Source: Thauera butanivorans NBRC 103042
GTDB lineage: Bacteria > Pseudomonadota > Gammaproteobacteria > Burkholderiales > Rhodocyclaceae
NCBI RefSeq assembly: GCF_001591165.1
Contig: NZ_BCUG01000032.1
Span: 1-64,000 of the forward strand
Direction: 5' to 3'
Length of the DNA: 64,000 nt
Made by a program: the position numbers and the translations under genes. Shown in pieces: positions 52,139 through 64,000 of this stretch. The notes under the pieces were generated by a model. It was not told the origin of the DNA and did not search any database. It saw only the letters and a program-made list of their open reading frames with translations. The stretch's first letter is position 1. Each line of letters opens with the position of its first letter.

Positions 52139-52666
52139 TCAGGCCACCGGCGCGTAGAGCGGGTAGAGCACTTCTTCCTCGCGCCGGATGCGGTCGGCCA
52201 GGGCCGCGCCCACGGCCTCGAGGTCGGCGGTGAAGCTGGCGGCCAGCGAAGGATCCTCGCCGAGACGGGCATAGCGCGCCAGGAAGGCGACGACCTTCTT
52301 GCCGATCTCGTCCATGTCGTGGCGGAACTCGTGCATCAGCGCATGGCTGGCGGGATCGCCCGCCAGCGTGTGTTCGAGATACACGTACAGCCGCACGTTC
52401 TCGACCAGCAGATGGCCGTGGAGGTCGGTACGGAAACGCTCCAGCAGCGGCGCGGCCTCGTCCAGGCGCCCGCTGCGTGCCGCACGGCTGATCTGGCCGA
52501 CGCAGTCGAGCATGCTGCGGTGGTCGCGCACCAGATGTTCGATCAGGTCGGCGCTGTAGCGGATCGACGTGCCCGGCGCACAGGGCCCTACCTCCGGTGC
52601 GGCATGGGCAGGCGCGGCCTGCGGTTTGTCGTGGTGCCTGCCGAGCAGCCAGTCGAGCAGAAACAT
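52139..52666 (-). CDS. Hemerythrin HHE domain protein
   Basis: 175 residues from ATG 52666, with AGGAG upstream. The four-helix HHE domain has metal-ligand-type residues: His in LVRDHRSMLDCVG, His/Glu in TDLHGHLLVENVRLYVYLEH, His in HALMHEFRHDMDEIG, and Glu in RREEEVLYPLYAP. Such proteins bind a di-iron site and sense or store oxygen or NO. A histidine-containing N-terminal tail (LLGRHHDKPQ) precedes it. Confidence 0.8.
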   Translation of the reverse strand: MFLLDWLLGRHHDKPQAAPAHAAPEVGPCAPGTSIRYSADLIEHLVRDHRSMLDCVGQISRAARSGRLDEAAPLLERFRTDLHGHLLVENVRLYVYLEHTLAGDPASHALMHEFRHDMDEIGKKVVAFLARYARLGEDPSLAASFTADLEAVGAALADRIRREEEVLYPLYAPVA

Positions 52667-52979
52667 GGAAAGCTCCTGTGGATGGCCGCGCAACGGCGGC
52701 CGGTCGCGGAATGACTATCGACGCTAAGGCAGAACGCCGCGGGTTTCCATGCGATGGATCAAATCCATGCCGGCAGCAGGTGTATGCCGCCCGGACGCTC
52801 GCTCCGGCGGCTTGCATCGCAGAACACCGGATCATGATTTTCTCGATCTCCGATTGCCGATCCGGGCGATGCCGGACGCTGCGCATGCTGTGTAGGCTGC
52901 AGCCGGGCATGACCCATGACGAACGCGGCTCCGGCCCATCGCCGGGCCCGTTCCCGAGACGAGATCAGGAGGCGACGAA
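52667..52979. other. Divergent intergenic region between hemerythrin and cytochrome P460 genes
   Basis: 313 bp with no credible gene. The palindrome at 52754-52768 is the only clear signal. An AT-rich patch (ATCATGATTTTCTCG, about 52831) may hold a promoter for the P460 gene. Confidence 0.45.
52754..52768. promoter_or_regulatory. Palindrome ATGGATCAAATCCAT, candidate operator
   Basis: Perfect ATGGAT/ATCCAT arms with a CAA spacer, 88 bp upstream of the hemerythrin start. It includes an FNR/DNR-like half site on the minus strand (TTGAT). The regulator is unknown. Confidence 0.35.
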
Positions 52980-53456
52980 ATGTTCAGGACACTGGCAATT
53001 GCCATCACCCTCGGCGGCGCTGGCACCGCGCTGGCCGCGCAGGACACCGGCCAGATTCCCTTCCCGGAAGACTACCGCAGCTGGCATCACCATCACTCGA
53101 CCGTCAACCTCGACGGGCACGAGCCGGCCGGCAACGTCGGCATCCAGCACGTCTATGCCGATGCCGCCGCGCTGGAGGGCTTGAAGAGCGGCAAGTTCGC
53201 CAAGGGCGCCACCTTCGCCGTGGATCGCTTCGCCTATTCCGCGGACGGCAACCACTCGCTGTCCCAGGCCGCGCGCAAGGTCGTCGCCGTGATGGTCAAG
53301 GACGACGAGCGCTACCCCGAAACGGGCGGCTGGGGCTTCCAGGCCTTCAAGGGCGGCGACCCGAATGCCAGGGCGGTGACGGACGGCGGCATCCAGTGCT
53401 TCTCCTGTCACATTCCGCTGGCAGACAACGACTATCTATTCACCCGCGGGCAATAG
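52980..53456 (+). CDS. Cytochrome P460 family protein
   Basis: 158 residues. Signal peptide at 1-19 (TLAIAITLGGAGTALAA). C-terminal heme-binding motif CFSCH (CxxCH) near residue 140, preceded by the P460 domain (FPEDYRSWHHHH near the N-terminus, TGGWGFQAFKGGD later). P460 cytochromes oxidise hydroxylamine or bind NO in the periplasm. The usual cross-linking lysine cannot be assigned by eye. It stands divergent from the hemerythrin gene. Confidence 0.85.
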   Translation: MFRTLAIAITLGGAGTALAAQDTGQIPFPEDYRSWHHHHSTVNLDGHEPAGNVGIQHVYADAAALEGLKSGKFAKGATFAVDRFAYSADGNHSLSQAARKVVAVMVKDDERYPETGGWGFQAFKGGDPNARAVTDGGIQCFSCHIPLADNDYLFTRGQ

Positions 53457-53525
53457 CGGCCGAACCCGGATTGCCGAAACCGGACCGGGCGGAAGCGCGC
53501 AGCGGCATGAAGCACCGCCCGCCCC

Positions 53526-53554
53526 CCGGCCGCAGCATCCCGTGCTGCGGCCGG
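53526..53554. terminator. 12-bp perfect hairpin after the P460 gene
   Basis: CCGGCCGCAGCA (53526-53537) pairs exactly with 53543-53554 around TCCCG. No T-run follows, so it is either a weak terminator or an mRNA-stabilising hairpin. Confidence 0.5.
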
Positions 53555-53602
53555 CACCGTCCGCTGATACCATCGGACGGTGACCCCGTCAGGAGAACAT
53601 GG

Positions 53603-54358
53603 ATGATCGAATGCTCCCGCCAGCATGGCGTTCAAGTCATCGAACTGAACCGGCCGGAGAAGAAGAACGCCTTTACCGGTGCGATGTACGACCAACTGCG
53701 TGAGGCGCTGGTCACGGCCGACGCGGATGCCTCCGTCTCGGTGATCCTGCTCACCGGCAGAGGCGACGCTTTCTCGGCGGGGAACGATCTCCAGGACTTC
53801 CTGGAGTACCCACCGGACAGCGTGGATGCGCCGCCCTTCCACTTCCTGAATGCACTCGTCCAGGTGAAAAAGCCGATTGTCGCCGCCGTCAATGGACTCG
53901 CGGTCGGCGTCGGCGCGACGATGCTGTTCCACTGCGACCTGGTCTATGCGCAGGACAGCGCCCGCTTCTCGTTTCCCTTCGTCGCCCTCGGCCTGATCCC
54001 CGAAGGCGCCTCCAGTCTGCTGCTGCCACGGCTCGCCGGCCACCGGCGCGCAGCCGAGGCCCTGCTTTTCGGCGACCCGCTGTCCGCCGGCGAAGCCCGG
54101 GAGATCGGTCTGATCAATCGGGTCGTCAGCGACCAGCCGGTGCTGGACTTCGCGCTGTCGCAGGCGCTGCGCCTGAGCCGGCTGCCCGCCGGCTCCGTGC
54201 TGCAGACCAAGGCCCTGCTCAGGAATACCGACGAAGTGCTCGCACGCATCGCGCTGGAAGCCGAAGCTTTCGTGCTGCGGACGAAGGGGCCGGCAGCCCG
54301 CGAAGCCTTCGCGGCCTTCCTCGAAAAGCGCAAGCCGGATTTCTCCGGCCTGGACTGA
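53603..54358 (+). CDS. Enoyl-CoA hydratase/isomerase family protein
   Basis: 251 residues from ATG 53603, with AGGAG 7 nt upstream. Crotonase fold: VIELNRPEKKNAFTGAMYDQ, oxyanion-hole strand LTGRGDAFSAGNDLQDF, and NGLAVGVGATMLFHCDLVYA. The first canonical catalytic glutamate position looks absent, so it may be an isomerase rather than hydratase. ALGLIPEGASSLLLPRLAGH is family typical. Acts on a CoA thioester in the cytoplasm. Substrate unknown. Confidence 0.88.
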   Translation: MIECSRQHGVQVIELNRPEKKNAFTGAMYDQLREALVTADADASVSVILLTGRGDAFSAGNDLQDFLEYPPDSVDAPPFHFLNALVQVKKPIVAAVNGLAVGVGATMLFHCDLVYAQDSARFSFPFVALGLIPEGASSLLLPRLAGHRRAAEALLFGDPLSAGEAREIGLINRVVSDQPVLDFALSQALRLSRLPAGSVLQTKALLRNTDEVLARIALEAEAFVLRTKGPAAREAFAAFLEKRKPDFSGLD

Positions 54359-54417
54359 TCCACTGCGGGCGGGCGCGGGCCCCATCCAGCCCCAGCCGAC
54401 CGCCACACGCCACCGCC

Positions 54418-55122
54418 CTACCAGGGGATCGGCTTGTCCTGGTAATCGACGAATATCGTGCCGCGCTCACCCTGGTGTCGGGCAATGGTGTCGGCCAGCC
54501 CCTTCGCGCTTTCTTCCACGCTGATCGCCGCATCCGGGCCGCCCATGTCGGTGCGGACCCAGCCCGGCATCAATGCCAACACGGTGCGCTCGCCGCCGGC
54601 ACGGGCGGTGTAGCTGCGCAGCAGCATGTTCAGCGTGGCCTTGCTGGCGCGGTACAGCTCGGAACCGCCTTCGGTATTGCCGGCGATGCTGCCCAGCCCC
54701 GACGACATCGCGGCGATGCTGCCCCGGGGCTTGACCAGCGCGGCCAGTGCTTCGATGACGCGCAAAGGGCTCAAGGCATTGGTCACCATCAGGCGCACGA
54801 ATTCCTCGGTGGCGACCTCGCCGATGGGCAGCCGGGGGTTGTCGATCACGCCGGCATTGACGAGCAGGACGTCGAGCGACGTGCCTTGCAGGCGCTCCGA
54901 CAAGGCAGCGATCTGTTCCGGCCGGTCGATGTCGATCGCTTCGACACGCAATGCGCCTGCCGACTCCTGCGCCAGGCGGTCCAGTGCAGAATCGGGGGAA
55001 GGCTTGCGCTCGGTGGCGATGACCCGCCATCCCCGGGACAGGTATTCACGCACCAGGCCAAGGCCGATGCCTCGCGATGCGCCGACGATGAGAATGGAAG
55101 GGACGGATGCGGTCTGGGTCAT
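54418..55122 (-). CDS. Short-chain dehydrogenase/reductase (C-factor-like SDR)
   Basis: 234 residues from ATG 55122, with AGGAG upstream. NAD(P)-binding ILIVGASRGIGLGLVREYL at the N-terminus, LLVNAGVIDNPRLPIGEV, Ser in IAAMSSGLGSIAGNTEGG and the Tyr/Lys pair in ELYRASKATLNMLL. The NVTNA-type strand reads MVTNALSPLRVIEAL. Substrate unknown. Convergent with the enoyl-CoA hydratase gene. Confidence 0.87.
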   Translation of the reverse strand: MTQTASVPSILIVGASRGIGLGLVREYLSRGWRVIATERKPSPDSALDRLAQESAGALRVEAIDIDRPEQIAALSERLQGTSLDVLLVNAGVIDNPRLPIGEVATEEFVRLMVTNALSPLRVIEALAALVKPRGSIAAMSSGLGSIAGNTEGGSELYRASKATLNMLLRSYTARAGGERTVLALMPGWVRTDMGGPDAAISVEESAKGLADTIARHQGERGTIFVDYQDKPIPW

Positions 55123-55360
55123 GATGAAGGCTCCTTTCAGGTCGAACGACTCGTGCCACGACGCGGAACTTGCGCTGGCCGCGACCAAGGCGCACATGTT
55201 AAGCGCTGTTCCCCATCGGGGAAACGTGCCCTCACCGCACGGGCGTCATGGGATGCCCGAAGCACTGTGCCGCATCGGGCGGACAGCGATCACTTGCTCA
55301 CGCGCAGGCAATGAATGACCGCTTGGCTCGGGCGGCCGGAAACCGGTCCAGCCGTGCCGT

Positions 55361-56397
55361 CTATGCCACCTGCACAAGCGGGGGCGCTGCCCCGGCGGCG
55401 GCGCTCTCCGCCCAGCGGGCCTTGATCTGCAGAATCTCGTCCAAGCGGGCGATGAACAGCTCCACCAACGCGGGATCGAAATGGCGGCCCGCGCCTTCGC
55501 GCAGCGCGCCGATGGCCTTGTCCACCGGCCAGCCCGGCTTGTAGGGGCGCTCGCTGGTCAAGGCATCGAATACGTCGGCAATGGCGACGATGCGCCCTTC
55601 GAGTGGAATCGCTTCGCCCACGAGGCTGTTCGGGTAGCCGCTACCGTCCCATTTCTCGTGATGCGTGAGCGCGATGCTGCGCGCCATCGCCAGCAGCCCG
55701 GAATCGGGCTCCCCGATGATCTGGGCGCCGATCTCGCAATGCGAGCGCATGATGCGCCATTCGTCGTCGTCGAGCGGCCCTGCCTTGCGCAGGATCGCGT
55801 CGGGAATGCCGATCTTGCCGATGTCGTGCATCGGCGCAGCGTGCAGGATGTCTTCCGCCACGCGCGGCGGCAGCCCGGCAGCCAGCGCCAGCACGCGCGA
55901 ATAGTGGCTCATGCGGATCACGTGCAGGCCGGTCTCGTTGTCCTTGAATTCGGCCGCCCGTCCGAGCCGCTGCACGATCTGCAGACGCGTGCTGGCCAGC
56001 TCTTCCATGCGCACCAGGGACAGATGGGTGCGCACACGTGCCCGCACCACGGGCGCGCTCACCGGCTTGGTGATGTAGTCCACCGCGCCGGCCTCGAAGC
56101 CTTCCACTTCATCCCTGGCATCAGCCAGCGCAGTGACGAAGATCACCGGGATGGCAGCGGTCGCGGCATCGGCCTTGAGCCACCGGCAGGTTTCCAGACC
56201 GGTGATGCCGGGCATCATGACGTCCAGCAGGATCAGCTCCGGCCGCTCGCTCGCGGCCAGCTCCAGCGCGCGCCGGCCATCCTTGGCATACAGCAGGCGG
56301 TAGTCCTGCTGCAGGATGTGGCGCAGCACCTGCAGGTTGGTCGGTTCGTCATCCACCAGCAACAGCTTGGGGCGGCAATCGAGGGCGGTCTGCATGG

Positions 56398-56401
<4 letters not shown>
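55361..56401 (-). CDS. Response regulator with HD-GYP domain
   Basis: 346 residues. Receiver domain at 1-125: KLLLVDDEPTNLQVLRHIL, phospho-Asp in LILLDVMMPGITG, and Lys in VDYITKPVSAPVVRAR. The HD-GYP phosphodiesterase domain follows: AAPMHDIGKIGIPDAILRK and ALTHHEKWDGSGYPNSLVG, with the GYP motif intact. It degrades cyclic di-GMP when phosphorylated. ATG 56401 overlaps the stop of the hybrid kinase that presumably controls it. Confidence 0.92.
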
Positions 56402-59738
<3,337 letters not shown>

Positions 59739-60079
59739 TCCGCTTATTGCCACGCTCTCGGGGGGCCAGGCCACGGCTGACGTTCATCGGTCCATGGCAA
59801 GGCGATCGTTATATTTGCCTGAATGTCTTTCTATCCAATTCCCGGCAGGCTGGGCAAACTGGAATGTGCGGCGCCCGTGCAATAGTTTGCAGTCCTGCGC
59901 CGAAGGCGCGGAAAGCCGCCTTCATCGAAAAAAACCGCTGGCATCCCGCTGCACACCCCCCTCTGGAGCAATCCTGTTTGCATAGGGTAAACCTATGTCT
60001 TGTATTTCATAGGGTTTTATGCTGCCATTGAAGAAGCTGTCCGGTACAGCCCTGCAATCCAACGAAGATGGAGGGAGCC
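59739..60079. other. Divergent region between kinase and formate dehydrogenase
   Basis: 341 bp without a gene. Its distal part (59970-60020) is AT-rich and holds the formate dehydrogenase promoter candidate; the rest shows nothing recognised. Confidence 0.5.
59978..60014 (+). promoter_or_regulatory. Candidate promoter/operator of the formate dehydrogenase operon
   Basis: TTGCAT (59978-59983), a 17-nt spacer and TGTATT (60001-60006). CATAGG/CCTATG arms (59981-59986, 59992-59997) and a direct repeat of CATAGGG (59981 and 60008) overlap it and may bind a regulator. Confidence 0.4.
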
Positions 60080-63000
60080 ATGAACGTCTCGAGACGCGGA
60101 TTCTTCAAGGTCTGCGCGGCGGGCATGACGGGATCGAGCCTGGCCACGATGGGTTTCGCGCCCACCGCAGCACTGGCCGAGGTTCGTCAGTACAAGCTCG
60201 CGCACGCCACTGAAACACGCAGCATCTGTCCATACTGTTCCGTATCCTGTGGAACGCTGGTCTACTCGATGGGCGACAAGTCGAAGAACGCCAAGGCGCG
60301 GATTTTCCACATCGAGGGCGACCCGGACAATCCGGTCAACCGGGGCAGCCTCTGTCCGAAGGGCGCCGGCCTGCTGGACATGGTCCACAGCCCGCTGCGC
60401 CTGACCCACCCCGAAGTGCGCGAACCCGGCAGCAACGAGTGGAAGCGCATTTCCTGGGACGAAGCCTTCGACCGCATCGCCAAGCACATGAAGGCCGACC
60501 GCGATGCCAACTTCATCGAGAAGAACGAAGCCGGCCTGACGGTCAACCGCTGGAACACCTTCGGTTTCCTCGCCAGTTCCGCTGCCTCCAACGAACCGGG
60601 ATACCTCACCCACAAGGTCTTGCGCGGCCTTGGCGCGGTTGCATTCGACACCCAGGCACGCATCTGACACGCTCCCACGGTAGCCAGTCTGGCTCCGACC
60701 TTCGGGCGCGGCTCGATGACCAACCACTGGGTCGACATCAAGAATGCCGACCTCGTCCTGATCATGGGTGGCAACGCCGCCGAGGCCCACATCTGCGGCT
60801 TCAAGTGGGTGCAGGAAGCGAAGCAGGGCCGCAAGGCCAGGCTGGTCGTCGTCGACCCCCGCTTCACCCGCTCCGCGGCCGTGTCCGACTATTACGCGCC
60901 GATCCGCGCGGGCTCGGACATCGCCTTCCTGTCGGGCGTCATCCACTACCTGCTGGAAAACGACAAGATCCAGCACGAGTACGTGAAGACGCACACCAAT
61001 GCGCCTTTCCTGATCAACCCCGACTTCGGTTTCGAGGACGGCCTGTTCAGCGGCTACAACGCCGACAAGCGCAACTACGACAAGTCCACCTGGAGCTACC
61101 AGATGGGCGAGGACGGCTACGCCAGGGTGGACCCGACGCTGCAGGACCCGAACTGCGTCTTCCAGCTGATGAAGAAGCACTTCGCCCGCTACGACGCCGA
61201 CACCGTCAGCCGCATCACCGGCACGCCGAAGGATGCCTTCCTGAAGGTGTGCGGGATGATCGCCGAATGCTCGGCGCCCGATCGCACGATGACCATCCTG
61301 TACGCGCTGGGCTGGACGCAGCACTCGGTGGGTTCGCAGAACATCCGCACGATGGCGATGATCCAGCTGCTGCTCGGCAACATGGGCATGGCCGGCGGCG
61401 GCATCAACGCACTGCGCGGGCACGCCAACGTGCAGGGCATCACCGACATGTGCCTGTTCGGCGAGAGCCTGCCGGGCTATCTGCACGAGCCGACCGACGC
61501 CGAGCCGACGCTGGAGAGCTTCATCGCCAAGCGCACACCGAAGATGCTGCGCCCGGGGCAGATGAACTACTGGAGCAACTACTCCAAGTTCTTCGTCAGC
61601 CTGCTGAAGGCCTTCTACGGCCCGAACGCCACCGCCGGCAACAGCTTCGGCTACGACTGGCTGCCCAAGCAGGACACCGCCTACGACGTGCTGGCGATGT
61701 TCGAACGCATGCACCAGGGCCGCATGAACGGCTTCGCCTGCCAGGGCTTCAACCCGCTGGCCTCGGTCGCCAACAAGGCCAAGGTCTCGGCTGCGCTGTC
61801 CAAGCTGAAGTACCTGGTGGTGATCGACCCGCTGGCCACCGACACTTCCGAGTTCTGGAAGAACCACGGCGAGTTGAACAAGGTCGACCCGGCGCAGATC
61901 CAGACCGAGGTGTTCCGCCTGCCGGCGGCGCTGTTCGCCGAGCACGAGGGCAGCTTCACCAACTCCAGCCGCGTCATCCAGTGGCACTGGAAGTCGGCCG
62001 ACGGCCCCGGCGAGACGCGCGAGGACACCGAAATCCTCGGCCAGCTGTTCACCCGGCTGCGGGCGATGTACGCCAGCGAGGGCGGCGCCTTCCCCGAGCA
62101 GTTGATGAAGCTGCATTGGCCCTACCGCATCGCCACCCATCCGTCCGCGGAAGAGCTGGCGCGCGAGATCAGCGGCTACGCGGTCAGCGACCTGGCCGAC
62201 GCCAGCGGCAAGGTCACGGTGAAGGCCGGCGAACAGGTCGCGGGCTTCGCCGTGCTGCGTGCCGACGGCTCCACCGCCTGCGGGAACTGGCTGTATTCGG
62301 GCATGTGGTCGCAGGCCGGCAACCTCACCGCGCGGCGCGACAACAGCGATCCGACCGGCCTCGGCCAGTCTCTCAACTGGGGCTTCGCCTGGCCGGCCAA
62401 CCGCCGCATCCTGTACAACCGCGCCTCCTGCGACGCCAACGGCAAGCCGTGGGACCCGAGCCGCAACCTCATCCACTGGAACGGCAAGGCCTGGGGCGGC
62501 AACGACGTGCCCGACATGCGGCCCAACGCGGCACCGGAAGAGGGCGTCGGCGCCTTCATCATGACCGGCGAGGGCGTTGCCCGCCTGTTCGCGCCCGGCA
62601 TGGTGGAAGGGCCCTTCCCGGAGCACTACGAGCCGTTCGAGACGCCATTGGGCAAGAACCCGATGCATCCGGACGTGCCCGCGGTGGCCAGCAACCCGGC
62701 GGCACGGGTGTACCAGGGCGACATGGAGCTGTTCGGCAAGGCCGACGAGTTCCCCTACGTCGCCACCACCTACCGCCTGGCCGAGCACTTCCACTTCTGG
62801 ACCAAGACCTCGAAGATCAACGCGATCCTCCAGCCGGAGCACTTCGTCGAGATTTCCGAGGAACTGGCCGCCGAGAAGGGCATCCGCAAGGGCGACGTCG
62901 TCACCGTGCGCTCCAACCGCGGCCACATCAAGGCCGTGGCGGTGGTGACCCGGCGCATTCCGGTGCTGACGGTGGAGGGCCGCAAGATCCATACGGTGGG

Positions 63001-63136
63001 CATCCCGCTGCACTACGGCTTCAAGGGTGAGACCAAACCGGGCTACATCACCAACACCCTGACGCCGTTCGTGGGCGACGCCAACAGCCAGACGCCGGAG
63101 TACAAGGCGTTCCTGGTGGACATCGAGAAGGCATGA
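60080..63136 (+). CDS. fdnG: Formate dehydrogenase-N/O type alpha subunit, selenoprotein
   Basis: 1,018 residues with selenocysteine at codon 196 (TGA 60665-60667), read through. Twin-arginine signal SRRGFFKVCAAG. 4Fe-4S ligands in SICPYCSVSCGTLVY and SLCPKGAGLL. Around the Sec: AFDTQARI-U-HAPTVASLAP, the same site as E. coli FdnG Sec196. Molybdopterin-binding domains follow. It oxidises formate to CO2 in the periplasm and passes electrons to the beta subunit. ATG 60080 has GGAGGGAG upstream; ATG 60068 is in frame. Whether it matches fdnG, fdoG or another paralogue cannot be settled here. Confidence 0.92.
60665..60700 (+). promoter_or_regulatory. SECIS element directing selenocysteine insertion
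   Basis: Downstream of the TGA, GG (60679-60680) pairs with CC (60695-60696) leaving U60681 bulged. AGCCA (60682-60686) pairs with TGGCT (60690-60694) around loop GTC. Bulged U and GU in the loop match the bacterial SECIS bound by SelB. Confidence 0.85.
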
Positions 63137-63147
63137 GGGAGGCAGAG

Positions 63148-63216
63148 ATGAGTACCCCCACACTCACTGTGTTCGTTGCCCCCCGAGGGGGCTACGCCTC
63201 CTTCGGGACGGCCCGT
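63148..63216. repeat. Intergenic palindromic repeat between fdn alpha and beta genes
   Basis: Contains GCCCCC (63178-63183) and GGGGGC (63187-63192) in a hairpin, then CCTCCTTCGGGACGGCCCG. Similar repeats are common in betaproteobacteria. It lies between cotranscribed genes, so it may act as an mRNA stem-loop. Confidence 0.55.
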
Positions 63217-63229
63217 CAGGAGGCGTGAC

Positions 63230-64000
63230 ATGGCACTGCAATCGCTCGACATCGCGCGGCGCTCGGCGACCACCACCGAGACGCCCAAGGTGCGCGAAAC
63301 CACCGAAGTCGCCAAGCTCATCGACGTGTCCGCCTGCATCGGCTGCAAGGCCTGCCAGGCGGCATGCATGGAGTGGAACGACATCCGCCCGGAAGTGGGC
63401 AACAACGTCGGCATCTACGACAACCCGCAGGATCTCGACGACAAGACGTGGACGCTGATGCGCTTCACCGAAGTCGAGGAGAACGGCAGGCTCGAATGGC
63501 TCATCCGCAAGGACGGCTGCATGCACTGCGCCGACCCCGGCTGCCTGAAGGCCTGTCCCTCGCCGGGCGCCATCATCCAGTACTCCAACGGCATCGTCGA
63601 TTTCCACCAGGAGAACTGCATCGGCTGCGGCTACTGCATCACCGGCTGTCCGTTCGACATCCCGCGGCTGTCGAAGACGGACAACAAGGCCTACAAGTGC
63701 TCGCTGTGCTCCGACCGCGTCGCGGTCGGCCAGGCACCGGCCTGTGCCAAGGCCTGTCCGACCGGCGCGATCAGGTTCGGCGCCAAGGAGGACATGGTGC
63801 ATTACGCCGAGGCGCGCATCGACGACCTCAAGGATCGCGGCTACCAGAACGCCGGCCTCTACGATCCGCAAGGCGTCGGCGGCACCCACGTCATGTACGT
63901 GCTGCACCATGCGGACAAGCCGACGCTGTACGCCGACCTGCCGGAGAACCCGCAGATCAGCCCGGCGGTGGCGCTGTGGAAGGGCGTCGCCAAGCCGCTC
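63230..64000 (+). CDS. fdnH: Formate dehydrogenase beta subunit (4Fe-4S), partial
   Basis: The first 257 residues; the frame runs off the window. AGGAGG precedes ATG 63230. Four ferredoxin-type Cys clusters: [49 protein letters not shown], and [20 protein letters not shown]. It carries electrons from the alpha subunit to a membrane cytochrome b subunit expected just outside the window. The C-terminal membrane helix typical of FdnH should also lie outside. Confidence 0.9.
   Translation, partial: MALQSLDIARRSATTTETPKVRETTEVAKLIDVSACIGCKACQAACMEWNDIRPEVGNNVGIYDNPQDLDDKTWTLMRFTEVEENGRLEWLIRKDGCMHCADPGCLKACPSPGAIIQYSNGIVDFHQENCIGCGYCITGCPFDIPRLSKTDNKAYKCSLCSDRVAVGQAPACAKACPTGAIRFGAKEDMVHYAEARIDDLKDRGYQNAGLYDPQGVGGTHVMYVLHHADKPTLYADLPENPQISPAVALWKGVAKPL

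Noticed and set aside
60665-60667. Stop codon splitting the formate dehydrogenase gene into a pseudogene
   Set aside because: The position equals the known Sec site and is followed by a SECIS, so it is a selenocysteine codon.
60017-63163. 1,048-codon open frame on the minus strand
   Set aside because: It is antisense to formate dehydrogenase; the plus frame has full family motifs. Long antisense frames are expected in high-GC DNA.
63148-63228. 26-codon ORF between the formate dehydrogenase genes
   Set aside because: Its sequence is the palindromic repeat read in frame. The hairpin explains the structure better than a peptide.

Overview
The window is GC-rich chromosomal DNA from a betaproteobacterium. 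The gene set (arcuflavin/xanthomonadin-like aryl polyene cluster, tripartite tricarboxylate transporter with TctDE-type regulators, respiratory selenoprotein formate dehydrogenase, cytochrome P460) fits the Rhodocyclales, in the Azoarcus/Thauera/Aromatoleum range. That placement is inferred from gene content only.

Layout. 1-2 kb: an accessory strip with a HEPN-like/HExxH gene pair, palindromic repeats, and an RHH antitoxin followed by a truncated toxin. 2-10 kb: mostly housekeeping (DUF3750 protein, TonB receptor with DUF302 partner, LEA14-like lipoprotein, AMP nucleosidase, CorC/HlyC-type protein). 10.4-32.5 kb: a large pigment cluster built as two convergent operons. The plus operon (10648-25520) has two ACPs, two ketosynthases, a chain-length factor, a split dehydratase pair, ketoreductase, acyl-ACP ligase, acyltransferase, LolA-like carrier, MMPL exporter, deacetylase and methyltransferase. 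The minus operon (32458-26576) has a FAD halogenase, chorismatase, acyltransferase, glycosyltransferase, UbiE-like methyltransferase and antiporter. Together they suggest a chorismate-derived hydroxybenzoate starter, polyene extension, possible halogenation, and lipid attachment and export to the outer membrane.

Two insertions scar the cluster. A HipBA/DUF1801 cassette lies between the deacetylase and methyltransferase genes and is bounded by a 36-bp duplication of the deacetylase 3' end. An IS200-type element interrupts a small membrane protein gene where the operons converge.

32.5-48 kb: thiol peroxidase, a GH19-SH3 cell-wall enzyme, two AEC transporters, and a glycerate kinase separated from a CdaR-type regulator by a lower-GC island. 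That island holds an unidentified protein followed by four tandem copies of one membrane-anchored family in progressive decay, resembling an effector with immunity genes. A tctCBA operon (minus) and divergent tctDE-like two-component genes (plus) follow.

48-64 kb: glycine-zipper lipoprotein, prfC, hemerythrin, cytochrome P460, enoyl-CoA hydratase, SDR, and a signalling pair (HD-GYP response regulator plus MHYT hybrid kinase). The kinase is broken by two frameshifts, one in a 7-bp tandem repeat. The window ends with a periplasmic formate dehydrogenase: a selenocysteine alpha subunit with a clear SECIS hairpin, and a beta subunit running off the edge.
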